A DNA stretch of 38,993 nt. It comes from Aquisphaera insulae. Lineage in GTDB: Bacteria; Planctomycetota; Planctomycetia; Isosphaerales; Isosphaeraceae. Location: contig NZ_JAALJH010000085.1 of NCBI RefSeq assembly GCF_011064615.1, positions 1 through 38,993 of the forward strand, read 5' to 3'. The position numbers and the translations under genes are program-made. Positions 23,981 through 31,772 of the stretch are shown here, in pieces. How positions within the stretch are numbered: the first letter of the stretch is position 1; each line of letters begins with the position of its first letter. The notes beneath the pieces were generated by a model that did no database searches, was not told where the DNA came from, and worked only from the letters and a program-made list of their open reading frames with translations.

Positions 23981-24094
23981 CGTGATGATGACGTCGCCCT
24001 TCGAAACCTCAGGGCGGCCGCTCCGACTTCAACCTGACGATCGGCTGCGTCAATCCGGGCGGATCACCCCACCAGAAAGGGGGTCCTCGAACCC

Positions 24095-24412
24095 ATGGAC
24101 GTCTCCACGCTCTTCTTCGTCCTCGTCTTGGCGTTCGGGATGGTCTACGCCAGCCTGGGGAACTATCTCTATCTCTTCAAGGTCCTCCCCGCACTTTCGC
24201 GCGCCGGGCTTGATGGTTCGCAGAAGCTCCTACCGTCGCAACAACTGGAGCAGATCGATCAGTATCTCGCCCGATTCCCGGCGGATGCCCCGCGACCGTG
24301 GTTCCACGGCCTGCTTTCGCATTTCCGCCTGATCTCGACCGTGCTGGTGATCCTGACGCTCCTGATCCTGTTCACGTTCATCCTGGGATCTCCCGATTTC
24401 GCGAGGCGTTAG
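24095..24412 (+). CDS. Small two-helix membrane protein, hypothetical
   Basis: A 105-residue protein with an N-terminal hydrophobic segment (LFFVLVLAFGMVYASLG) and a C-terminal one (LISTVLVILTLLILFTFIL) joined by a hydrophilic region with QKLLPSQQLEQIDQYLARFP. I do not recognise the family. AGAAAGGGGGT lies upstream of the ATG. It belongs to the accessory insert between flhB and flhA; no partner is evident. Confidence 0.7.
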   Translation: MDVSTLFFVLVLAFGMVYASLGNYLYLFKVLPALSRAGLDGSQKLLPSQQLEQIDQYLARFPADAPRPWFHGLLSHFRLISTVLVILTLLILFTFILGSPDFARR

Positions 24413-24470
24413 GCGGACCGCTACACCTTTCCTCCAGCCGAGAAGCGGTCGGGAAGAAGCAACGCGTGAA

Positions 24471-24671
24471 CTACCAAATCCGAGTGACGCCGTAGGCGTC
24501 GAACTTCTCATCCGCGCTGATAATCGGGATGCCCTCGACGATCGCCTGGGCGATGAGCAGGCCGTCGAACGGGTCCTTGTGGTGGAAGGGCATCGTGGTC
24601 AGGACGGCGGTGTGCCGAGGATCGTCGAGCACGAACCAGAGAAAGGTGTGGGTGTCGAGGAGCAGCCTCAC
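24471..24671 (-). pseudogene. VapC-type PIN toxin with an in-frame internal deletion
   Basis: A 66-residue remnant of a PIN toxin of about 128 residues. The intact N-terminus MRLLLDTHTFLWFVLDDPR carries the first catalytic Asp (D6), and the intact C-terminus has HTAVLTTMPFHHKDPFDGLL and ISADEKFDAYGVTRIW. The middle ~60 residues with the second acidic residue and the fold's core helices are missing, the joint lying near 24614. The reading frame is kept. Its start overlaps the antitoxin stop by ATGA, as in working modules. Nuclease activity is unlikely; it may still bind the antitoxin. Confidence 0.8.
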
Positions 24672-24901
24672 GGCATGTAATCCTCGAGGTCCTTCAGGTG
24701 TTCGTCATCTTCCTCAAGGATCACCAGCTTCCCCTTCGCGCTGCCCGGCTGCCGGGGCTTGTGCCGTGCCGGCCCCGACTGTCCCACCAGTCTGGCGACA
24801 GTCTTCTGACCATCCGAGATGATGACCTCCTCGCCGGGGGCGAGCTGGTCGATGAGTTGGGGTAGCTTCGCCTGGGCTTCCTCGATGGTGATGGTCGTCA
24901 T
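24668..24901 (-). CDS. Phd/YefM-type antitoxin
   Basis: A 77-residue antitoxin. The N-terminal MTTITIEEAQAKLPQLIDQL and LAPGEEVIISDGQKTVARL form the DNA-binding Phd fold, and the C-terminal VILEEDDEHLKDLEDYMP is the acidic toxin-binding tail. It represses its own operon and blocks the PIN toxin in working pairs. Here the toxin is internally deleted, so the antitoxin is an orphan or protects against related toxins elsewhere. Confidence 0.88.
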   Translation of the reverse strand: MTTITIEEAQAKLPQLIDQLAPGEEVIISDGQKTVARLVGQSGPARHKPRQPGSAKGKLVILEEDDEHLKDLEDYMP

Positions 24902-25041
24902 GATTCTCGCCTCTTAGGGCCTGGATTCCTGTGTTGATGTTCCGTCAACGACTCACAGAGGACAAGTGCAGATTGTCTTCAGGTCAGGTCTCACAGCCCA
25001 TCGATCCGGATCATCTGAGCACGTACCGAATGCCGCGACCA

Positions 25042-25452
25042 TCACGTCCCGATGAACTCCACGTACAGGCGTCCCCCGTCCCGATCCACCCAGATCCGCC
25101 GCAAGCCCTCGTTGTCGTCGAAGTAGAGCTCCGACAGCGCCTCGATCCGGTCGTGGTCCCACCAGCTTGGGAACCCGTAGCGGACCATCGTCGGCTTCTC
25201 GCCCGGGGCGGGCGTCTTCAGGCCCTTTGTCTTGATGAGCGTCTTGAGGTAAGTGTCGTCGACCGGTGAGAGGACCCAGGCGAAGCTCGGGTCCATCCCG
25301 AAACGATCGCCGTAGAAGTGCACGATCTTGACCGCCGGAGGGGGCGGGGCACCGTAGAGGCCCTGAAGCACCTCGGTCGGAGAAAGCGATCCGGAACAGC
25401 CCGAGTGAAGCAGGACTCCGACCGCGGCAAGGACGTGAAACTTCGGAACCAT
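25042..25452 (-). CDS. Putative lipoprotein, hypothetical
   Basis: A 136-residue protein with an export signal ending in a lipobox-like LLHSGC (Cys19). The mature part is soluble and acidic, with KIVHFYGDRFGMDPSFAWVL, YLKTLIKTKGLKTPAPGEKP and FIGT at the end. I do not recognise a family. The start at 25452 is chosen for the signal peptide; the frame is open upstream to 25698 without coding character. A weak G-run precedes the ATG. Confidence 0.6.
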   Translation of the reverse strand: MVPKFHVLAAVGVLLHSGCSGSLSPTEVLQGLYGAPPPPAVKIVHFYGDRFGMDPSFAWVLSPVDDTYLKTLIKTKGLKTPAPGEKPTMVRYGFPSWWDHDRIEALSELYFDDNEGLRRIWVDRDGGRLYVEFIGT

Positions 25453-26530
25453 CGGGACGGCCCCCCGTGCGAAGACGATCGCTGGATCGCAATCCGGTTG
25501 AGCTTTGTGGTGCAAAGCTTGTTTCGTCAAGGGCGGGTGGGACGGAAAGCTGCTCGGAGGCGGGATGCCCGCGGTCAGGCTCTCCGAATTCTGAGGCCCG
25601 GCCATTCGGGTTAGACGTCGGGATTTCGCCAGTTTCGGCGGGAACAATCTTCGTGAAATCGCGACGTCTAGCGACGGAAAACGTGAAACATGGCGCACTG
25701 TCTAGAATAGGGGCATCGTGTCGCGGTGAGGATGTGCGCCGGGATCGGCCCTGAAATCCAGGAGAGTGAAGGTCTCACGATGAAGTGTGGCCTGAAGGCC
25801 CCTGATTTCTGACAACGCTCCGGCTGGCGAACGACGCGAAGAACGGGCGCCATCGCCCTGAAATTCGGGGGGTGAAGCTGGTTTTTTCTGATTTAAAGTG
25901 AATTGCACCAAAGATTTGCAGCGATATGTCGGAAATCGGCTCGCGACGAACGGACCCAATTTCGGGGCGTCCGGGTGGCTGTGGTGGGGCATCGCGGGGC
26001 GCCGTGGCCGGGGATCGAACCTTGGCCGGCGGGACGGCTTGCCTCTCCGTGGTGTCGGTGCGTTTCCCCCAGGGCAATCCCACGGCATCGTTGCGACCAC
26101 GGTCGAGCACTCCTGGACCGGAACCTCGGTTTCTTGAGACGGCACCATCAAAGCCAATCCGAAAATCGATCGTAAAGTATTTTGAAATAGAAAGTTAAAG
26201 GGCTGAGCGGGGTTTCGCCCCGGCGACGATCAAAGCCAATCGGGCTCCAGGGTCGCCGCCCGGCCGCACCCCTCGCCGATTGCATGCCATTCGCTCTGGA
26301 CACCTCGGGCCGGTGGCGGTATGGTCCCCGCACACTTCCGAGTCGAGCCGATTCACGGCTGCATTGAGAGACGTTGAGCGGACGAGACAGCCCGGTGCGA
26401 GCCGGGGCGAAGGCGACGCTGCCGATCCGGGCAGGGTGGGCTTGGGGAGGATCCGCAAGGATCCGCTCCCGGTGTCCTGCTGGCCCGACCATGTCGGCAT
26501 CGTCGGGGGCAGGAACGCGGAGGGGGACGG
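25453..26530. other. Gene-free kilobase upstream of flhA
   Basis: No supported gene in 1078 bp. The region is richer in A+T than its surroundings around 25680-25920 and 26150-26200. It holds a 13-bp direct repeat ATCAAAGCCAATC at 26147-26159 and 26229-26241, and a hairpin CGGGG-TTTCG-CCCCG at 26208-26222. One or both flhA promoters probably lie here. Several short open frames have no start signals and look like chance. Confidence 0.5.
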
Positions 26531-28834
26531 ATGCCAGGCACGAGTTCGAGCCCGCTCGCTTCCGGGTGGCGGCATGCCTCCGGATTCGTGATGCCGATCG
26601 TGATCGTCGGCGCCATCCTCGTGTTCGTGGTGCCGATCCCGCCGGCCGTGCTCGACGTCCTCCTCTCGGCCAACCTGACGCTCGCCGTGGTGGTCCTGCT
26701 GACCACGCTGGCGATCCGGACGCCCCAGGAATTCAGCGCCTTCCCGACCATCCTCCTGACGACGACATTGACCCGGCTGGTGCTCAACGTGGCGACGACC
26801 CGGCTGGTGTTGACCGGCGGCGGCGAGCTCGGGGTGGACGCGGCCGGCGGCGTGATCCGGTCGTTCGGCGAGTTCGTCGCGGGGGACCAGGTGCTCGTCG
26901 GCGTGATCCTGTTCTCGATCCTGGTCGTCATCCAGTTCGTCGTGATCACCCGCGGGGCCACCCGGATCAGCGAGGTCGCCGCGCGGTTCATGCTCGACGG
27001 GCTCCCCGGCCGGCAGATGGCGATCGACGCCGACCTGCACGCCGGGCTCATCGACCAGCACCAGGCCCACGAGCGCCGGGACGAGGTCTACCGCCAGGCG
27101 GATTTCTTCGGGGCGATGGACGGGGCTGGCAAGTTCGTCCGCGGCGACGCCATCGCGGGCGTCGTCATCCTGATGGTGAACATCTGCGGCGGCCTCTTCC
27201 TGGGCGTCTTCCAGTATGGGATGGGCTTCGCCGACGCGGTGAACGTCTTCACCAAGCTGACGATCGGCGACGGCCTGGTGAGCCAGGTGCCGGCGTTCCT
27301 GATCTCGCTGGCGGCCGGCCTGATCGTCACCCGGTCGTCGTCCTCCACGGACCTGGGCCGCGACGTGACCGGGCAGCTCTTCCGCGATCGGAAAGTGCTG
27401 GGAACGGCGGCCGTCTTCCTGGGGCTGCTCGCCTTCACGCCGCTGCCCAAGGCCCCGCTGCTGACGCTGGCCGGGGCCCTCGGCGCCGGGGCCGTCCTGA
27501 TGGGGAGACGTGGTGGGGAGGACGTCGCGGAGGAGGCGGCGGTCGTGGACAGGCCGGGCCAGGTTCAGGGTCCCGACCGTCGCGTCGACGGGGGCCACTC
27601 GCCGATCGCCGGGCCCCGGCACGCGGCCGAGCCGTCGGGGGCCGTCGCGCCCACGTCGAGCATCGAGGGGATGGAGGACCTGCTGCACGTCGACCCGCTC
27701 GAGCTGGAGATCGGCTACCGGCTGATCGGCCTGGCGGATCCGACGCGTGGGGGCGACCTCCTGGAGCGGCTGCGGACCGTCCGCCAGCGGATGGCCCGCG
27801 AGCTCGGCCTGATCATCCCTCAGGTCCGGATCCACGACGAGATCGGGCTGACGCCGCATGAATACCGGGTGAAGATCCGGGGCGCGATCGCGGGGCAGGG
27901 GACCGCGCACGCGGGGCGGCTGCTGGCGGTGCCGCCGGCGGGGCTGGTGGACCGGCCCGACGGCCGCGACGGCATCGACCCGATCACCGGCCAGGCCGCG
28001 GTCTGGATCCACGCCGACGGCCGCGAGGTCGCGGAGCTCGCCGGCTGCCGGATCCTGGAGTCCTCGGCGGTGGTCTCGGGGCACTTCGGCGAGATCATCC
28101 GCAACCACGCCGACGAGCTGCTGACCCGCGAGCAGGTGGACCGCCTGCTCGATCGCGTCCGCGCCACGGCGCCGTCGCTGGTGGCCGAGGTCGTCCCCAG
28201 CCTGCTCCGCCCCGGCGAGCTCCAGCGGGTGCTCCAGAACCTGCTCCGGGAGCGGGTGAGCATCCGCGACCTGGAGACGATCCTCGAGACCCTGGCCGCC
28301 CACGCCGGCCGGACCCGCGACGTGGAGGTGCTCACGGAGCACGTCCGCCAGGGGCTGGCCCGACAGATCACCGAGAGCCATCGCGGCGGCGACGGCCGGC
28401 TCCGGGTGGTCACGCTCTCGAAGCCGCTGGACGTGAGGCTCTCCGAGGCCGGCGGCGAGGCCGACACCCGGCCGGCCGAGGCCCTGGGCGAGGAGATGAC
28501 GCGGAGCGTCGTCCGCGCGGTGGCGATGGCGGTGGCCACGCTGGTGGACGCCGGGCTGCCGCCGGTCATCCTCACGTCGGCCGCGGCCCGCCCGGTGCTC
28601 AAGGACCTGACCCGCGCCGACCTGCCGCGGCTGGTCGTCCTCAGCCAGCGCGAGATCCCCCGGGATACGCCCGTGGAGATCCTCGGCAGCGTGATCGAGG
28701 AGGACGCGGATGACGAGGCGGAGGCCGCCCCCGGCGAGGCCACGGCCCCCGGGCGTCGGCCGTCGCCCCGCCGCGACCGCGACCGCGAGCCCGAGATCGT
28801 GACCTCCTTCTCCACGACCGAGGCCCTGGCCTGA
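26531..28834 (+). CDS. flhA: Flagellar type III export apparatus protein FlhA
   Basis: Forms the nonameric ring of the export gate; couples proton flow to export. The 767-residue product (family ~690) has N-terminal membrane helices (FVMPIVIVGAILVFVVPIPP onward), the FHIPEP-type signature RISEVAARFMLDGLPGRQMA then IDADLHAGLIDQHQAHERR, further helices with VSQVPAFLISLAAGLIVTRS, a Pro/Gly-rich linker of about 60 residues and the cytoplasmic domain (DPLELEIGYRLIGLADP to the end). GGAGGGGGACGG precedes the ATG. FlhA looks intact, in contrast to FliG and FlhB. Confidence 0.95.
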   Translation: MPGTSSSPLASGWRHASGFVMPIVIVGAILVFVVPIPPAVLDVLLSANLTLAVVVLLTTLAIRTPQEFSAFPTILLTTTLTRLVLNVATTRLVLTGGGELGVDAAGGVIRSFGEFVAGDQVLVGVILFSILVVIQFVVITRGATRISEVAARFMLDGLPGRQMAIDADLHAGLIDQHQAHERRDEVYRQADFFGAMDGAGKFVRGDAIAGVVILMVNICGGLFLGVFQYGMGFADAVNVFTKLTIGDGLVSQVPAFLISLAAGLIVTRSSSSTDLGRDVTGQLFRDRKVLGTAAVFLGLLAFTPLPKAPLLTLAGALGAGAVLMGRRGGEDVAEEAAVVDRPGQVQGPDRRVDGGHSPIAGPRHAAEPSGAVAPTSSIEGMEDLLHVDPLELEIGYRLIGLADPTRGGDLLERLRTVRQRMARELGLIIPQVRIHDEIGLTPHEYRVKIRGAIAGQGTAHAGRLLAVPPAGLVDRPDGRDGIDPITGQAAVWIHADGREVAELAGCRILESSAVVSGHFGEIIRNHADELLTREQVDRLLDRVRATAPSLVAEVVPSLLRPGELQRVLQNLLRERVSIRDLETILETLAAHAGRTRDVEVLTEHVRQGLARQITESHRGGDGRLRVVTLSKPLDVRLSEAGGEADTRPAEALGEEMTRSVVRAVAMAVATLVDAGLPPVILTSAAARPVLKDLTRADLPRLVVLSQREIPRDTPVEILGSVIEEDADDEAEAAPGEATAPGRRPSPRRDRDREPEIVTSFSTTEALA

Positions 28835-28857
28835 AACCGTAACCGCGAGGTCCGTGA

Positions 28858-30012
28858 ATGTCGACGGCGGCGAGAATCTACCGGGCACGAACGATGCGGG
28901 AGGCGCTGGCACGCGTCCGCCGGGACCTCGGCGGCGATGCCGTGATCCTCGCCTCGCGCTCGGTCCGCCGCCGCCGGATGTTCGGCCTGGGGGATCGCGA
29001 GCTGATCGAGGTGCGCGCCTCCGCGACCATGCCCTCATCGGCCGCGGCCATCGACGTCGAGACGCCGACGGCCCCGCGGGAGCCCGGGCTCCGCGACCGG
29101 TCCGCGGGCCTCTCCGCGACCGCGCAGGCGCGGCTCGGCGAGGAGCTCAGCCGGCTGCACGAGCGGGTGGACGCCCTCAGCCGGATGGGCCGGATCGACC
29201 ACCTGATCCCGGACCTGCCCGGCCCCCTCGTCGGCCCTTACGCCAGGCTCATCGAGGCCGAGGTGCCCGAGGCCCTGGCCCGGCGGATCGTCGCGGCCGT
29301 CTCCGAATCGCTCGAGCCGCATCAGTTCCTGGATCCTCGGGAGGTCGACGCGGCCCTCCGCGAGGCCGTTGCACTCTGCATCCCGGTCGCCCCGCCGATC
29401 CGGGCCGTGAGGGGGACCCGCCGCGTCGTGGCCCTGGTCGGCCCGACGGGCGTGGGCAAGACGACGACGGTGGCCAAGCTCGCGGCCGACTTCAAGCTGG
29501 TCCACGGGCTGTCGGTCGGGCTGGTGACCCTGGATACCTACCGGATCGCGGCCGTCGAGCAACTCCGGACGTACGCGGAGATCATCGACGTCCCGCTCGC
29601 GGTGGCCAACGACCCCGCGGAGATGGAGCGGGCCTTCGACGAGCTCGGCGCGGTGGACATCGCCTTCATCGACACGGCCGGCCGGAGCCCGCGGGACGAG
29701 GTGAAGATCCGTGAGCTGGGCGAATTCATGGAGCGGGCGCGGCCGGACGAGGTGCACCTGGTCCTGAGCGCGGGGGCGGGCGAGCGGACGCTCCACGCCG
29801 CGGCCGAGCGGTTCTCCCGGGTGCGGGCCGATCGCCTGATTCTGACCAAGCTCGACGAGGCGGAGGGCCTGGGCGCCGCGCTCGGGCTCCTCGGCCGCTC
29901 GAACCTCCCGGTGAGCTACCTCACCACCGGCCAGGCCGTCCCCGACGACATCGAGCCGGCCGACCGCATGCGGCTGGCGAGCCTGGTCCTCGGCATGGAG
30001 GGGATCCGATGA
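28858..30012 (+). CDS. flhF: Flagellar SRP-type GTPase FlhF
   Basis: A 384-residue SRP-family GTPase that sets place and number of flagella. The N-terminal region has the basic IYRARTMREALARVRRDLG motif, a variable linker with a short helical segment, and the NG domain: P-loop GPTGVGKTTTVAKLAA, TLDTYRIAAVEQLRTYAEI, switch DTAGRSPRDEVKIREL and TKLDEAEGLGAALGL. All GTP-binding motifs are intact. It starts 23 bases after flhA with a GAGG site. Downstream, a repeat element separates it from the flhG remnant. Confidence 0.94.
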   Translation: MSTAARIYRARTMREALARVRRDLGGDAVILASRSVRRRRMFGLGDRELIEVRASATMPSSAAAIDVETPTAPREPGLRDRSAGLSATAQARLGEELSRLHERVDALSRMGRIDHLIPDLPGPLVGPYARLIEAEVPEALARRIVAAVSESLEPHQFLDPREVDAALREAVALCIPVAPPIRAVRGTRRVVALVGPTGVGKTTTVAKLAADFKLVHGLSVGLVTLDTYRIAAVEQLRTYAEIIDVPLAVANDPAEMERAFDELGAVDIAFIDTAGRSPRDEVKIRELGEFMERARPDEVHLVLSAGAGERTLHAAAERFSRVRADRLILTKLDEAEGLGAALGLLGRSNLPVSYLTTGQAVPDDIEPADRMRLASLVLGMEGIR

Positions 30013-30084
30013 CCCGGTCGAGAGGTCGGTTGCGTAAGGGCCCCCGGAGCATGTACCGGGCGAGCGGGAATTCGGAATCCGGCT

Positions 30085-30180
30085 CTCCCCCTTACCAAGG
30101 GGGAGTTGGAGGGGGTGGATGGTGCTTGCCGAGGCGATCGAGGATCACCCCCCTGAATCCCCCCTTGGTAAGGGGGGAAG
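30085..30180. repeat. Interspersed double-hairpin repeat, copy 2
   Basis: Same element and orientation as at 1-95: left hairpin CTCCCCCTTACCAAGGGGGA, right arm CCCCCTTGGTAAGGGGGG, shared inner stretches such as CACCCCCCTGAATCCCCC. It sits between flhF (stop 30010-30012) and the flhG remnant (start 30226), where flhG would normally begin. An open frame starting at 30009 (ATGA overlap with flhF) runs into it and has no coding character beyond. Confidence 0.8.
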
Positions 30181-30225
30181 CAAGATGGATCACTACCCCG
30201 ATCCCCTCGCCGGAAGGGAGGCGAC

Positions 30226-30405
30226 GTGTCCGATCAGGCGGATAACCTGCGGCAGCTCGTCCGGGCCCATCGGCAATGGAAGCAGCCGGGCAGGCCGAGG
30301 CAGGCCGCCGGCACGGGCCTGCCGGCGGGGTGCCCCGGCGGCGAGCCCCGGCGCGGTAGCTGGCTCGCCCGGGCCGCGCGACGGGCCCTCGGGCTGGCCA
30401 CGTGA
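30226..30405 (+). CDS. Mini-FlhG: FlhF-activating helix without the MinD-type ATPase
   Basis: A 59-residue product starting (GTG) MSDQADNLRQLVRAH. DQAxxLRxL is the N-terminal motif by which FlhG (YlxH/FleN) enters and activates the FlhF GTPase. In flhG about 250 residues of MinD-type ATPase (deviant Walker A KGGVGK) should follow; here there is instead a basic Gly/Pro-rich stretch, then RGSWLARAARRALGLAT, which could be an amphipathic membrane-targeting helix like those at the C-termini of FlhG and MinD. The GTG has GGGAGG at good distance. It is in flhG's usual place between flhF and the sigma factor gene. Either a functional minimal activator or a decaying stump with a fresh end; the good ribosome site argues for translation. 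Confidence 0.7.
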   Translation: MSDQADNLRQLVRAHRQWKQPGRPRQAAGTGLPAGCPGGEPRRGSWLARAARRALGLAT

Positions 30406-30526
30406 TCGGAGCAACACGAGCGGGGCCCCCGCGGCACGTCGAGGCGCGGGCTCCAGGGATTTCGCGAGCGAGGAAAGGAGGACGGACGTGGAGTTCACGA
30501 TTTCTCGGTCGGGAGGGTAGTGCGGC

Positions 30527-30555
30527 TCAAGCGGGTTGGGACGACGATCCGATAA
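30527..30555 (+). promoter_or_regulatory. Candidate FliA-type (sigma-28) promoter upstream of the sigma factor gene
   Basis: TCCGATAA (30548-30555) matches the sigma-28 -10 consensus GCCGATAA in seven of eight positions. TCAA (30527-30530) is a poor -35 (TAAA) at a spacing of 17 rather than 15. It lies about 190 bases before the start codon at 30749. If real, the sigma factor would control its own gene. In the 343-bp gene-free stretch 30406-30748 I see no other gene of normal size. Confidence 0.3.
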
Positions 30556-30748
30556 TCGAATAGGTTGGAGTTCCCTGGATGGCGTGAGGGATCAGGGCGA
30601 TCGCCGGGTGCCGGCACGGGCGGCAAGGCATCGCGGCGCGGTGGGGACGCGGCGGTTCGCCGGCGATCGGCGATCTCGCGGGCGGCCCGTCCGCTCTCCC
30701 TGGACACATGGATGTGACGCCTCACGCCCAGCCGACATGGAGGTCAGG

Positions 30749-31525
30749 ATGTCAACCAAGGTGGATGTGGATGTGACCGAACTCTGGCGCGAGTTCAAGG
30801 AGCACCCCACCACGGAGATGCGGAACCATCTCGTCGAGCGGTATCTGCCGCTGGTCAAGTACAACGCCGAGCGGATCTGGCAGCGGCTCCCGGAGGGCGT
30901 GGACCTCGACGACTTGATCTCCGCCGGCGTCTTCGGGCTGATGGACGCCATCGACGCGTTCGACCTCACCCGCGGCGTCAAGTTCGAGACCTACTGCGTG
31001 CCCCGGATCCGGGGCGCCATGCTCGACGAGCTGCGGACCATGGACTGGGTCCCCCGCCTGGTCCGCTCCAAGGCGAGCAAGATGGAAGAGGCCCGCAAGG
31101 AGCTCGAGGCCCGCCACGGCCGGCCCCCGACCGACGTCGAGCTCGCCGAGCGGATGGGCCTCCCCATGGCCGAGTTCGAGAAGATGGCCATGGACGCCTC
31201 CGCGGTCGGCCTCATCAGCCTCAACAAGAAGTGGTATGAGACCGACGGCTACAAGGACGTCCGCGAGATCGACATCCTCGAGGACAAGAAGGGGGAGGAC
31301 CCCACCCGCCGCCTCCAGCGCAAGGACCTGATGCGCATGGTGACGAAGGGGCTGAACCGCAACGAACGACTTATTATCATTCTTTACTATTATGAAGAGC
31401 TGACGATGAAGGAGATCGGGGCGACCCTCGACCTGAGCGAGTCCCGCGTCTCCCAGATGCACTCGTCGATCATCCAGCGGCTCCAGTCCCAGCTCTCTTC
31501 CCGCCGCCCCGAGTTCGGCACCTGA
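30749..31525 (+). CDS. fliA: FliA/WhiG-type flagellar sigma factor
   Basis: A 258-residue sigma-28 class factor. Region 2 is LDDLISAGVFGLMDAIDAFD and VKFETYCVPRIRGAMLDELR, region 3 ELAERMGLPMAEFEKMAMDA, and region 4 LTMKEIGATLDLSESRVSQM. GGAGGTCAGG precedes the ATG at 30749; an in-frame ATG at 30737 is the alternative. It directs RNA polymerase to late flagellar promoters (TAAA-N15-GCCGATAA). Ten codons at 31370-31399 are unusually A+T-rich for the gene. It closes the flagellar cluster; a hairpin terminator follows. Confidence 0.93.
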   Translation: MSTKVDVDVTELWREFKEHPTTEMRNHLVERYLPLVKYNAERIWQRLPEGVDLDDLISAGVFGLMDAIDAFDLTRGVKFETYCVPRIRGAMLDELRTMDWVPRLVRSKASKMEEARKELEARHGRPPTDVELAERMGLPMAEFEKMAMDASAVGLISLNKKWYETDGYKDVREIDILEDKKGEDPTRRLQRKDLMRMVTKGLNRNERLIIILYYYEELTMKEIGATLDLSESRVSQMHSSIIQRLQSQLSSRRPEFGT

Positions 31526-31579
31526 CCTCCGGCCCGCGCCGGCCGGCTCGGGAACTCACGGGACCTCCAGACACGGCGA

Positions 31580-31607
31580 CCCGTCGCGGCAAGTCCACCG
31601 CGACGGG
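31580..31607 (+). terminator. Intrinsic terminator-like hairpin after the sigma factor gene
   Basis: CCCGTCGCGG (31580-31589) pairs perfectly with CCGCGACGGG (31598-31607) across an 8-base loop. A T-rich TCGTGTTTCGTT follows. It lies 54 bases after the stop. Confidence 0.65.
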
Positions 31608-31772
31608 CCGTCGTGTTTCGTTGCCGCCTCGCCGCGGGCCGTCGCCCCGCGGTCGCCGCTCGATGCCTTCCCCGAGCCGGGGCATGGCGGTTAGAATCAA
31701 GTCGGGCACGCCGCCCGCCGTCCGTCGCTCACCCTCTCTCCGAACGAGCATCCCGAATCCGAGGACCGGCCG

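Noticed and set aside
25998..26040. tRNA-like T-loop (GGTTCGATCC on the minus strand)
   Set aside because: The T-stem does not pair (two mismatches in five), and no acceptor stem or anticodon arm could be built around it.
25702..26157. Open frame in the gene-free kilobase upstream of flhA
   Set aside because: No ribosome site, no recognisable motif and competing equally long frames on the other strand.
26195..29038. Very long minus-strand open frame opposite flhA
   Set aside because: Codon-phase shadow at high G+C; no start signal, low-complexity Arg/Gly/Asp/His-rich product, while flhA on the plus strand has all family motifs.
30009..30245. ATGA-coupled frame after flhF
   Set aside because: It runs into the dispersed hairpin repeat, and its product past residue ~20 is only the translation of that repeat.
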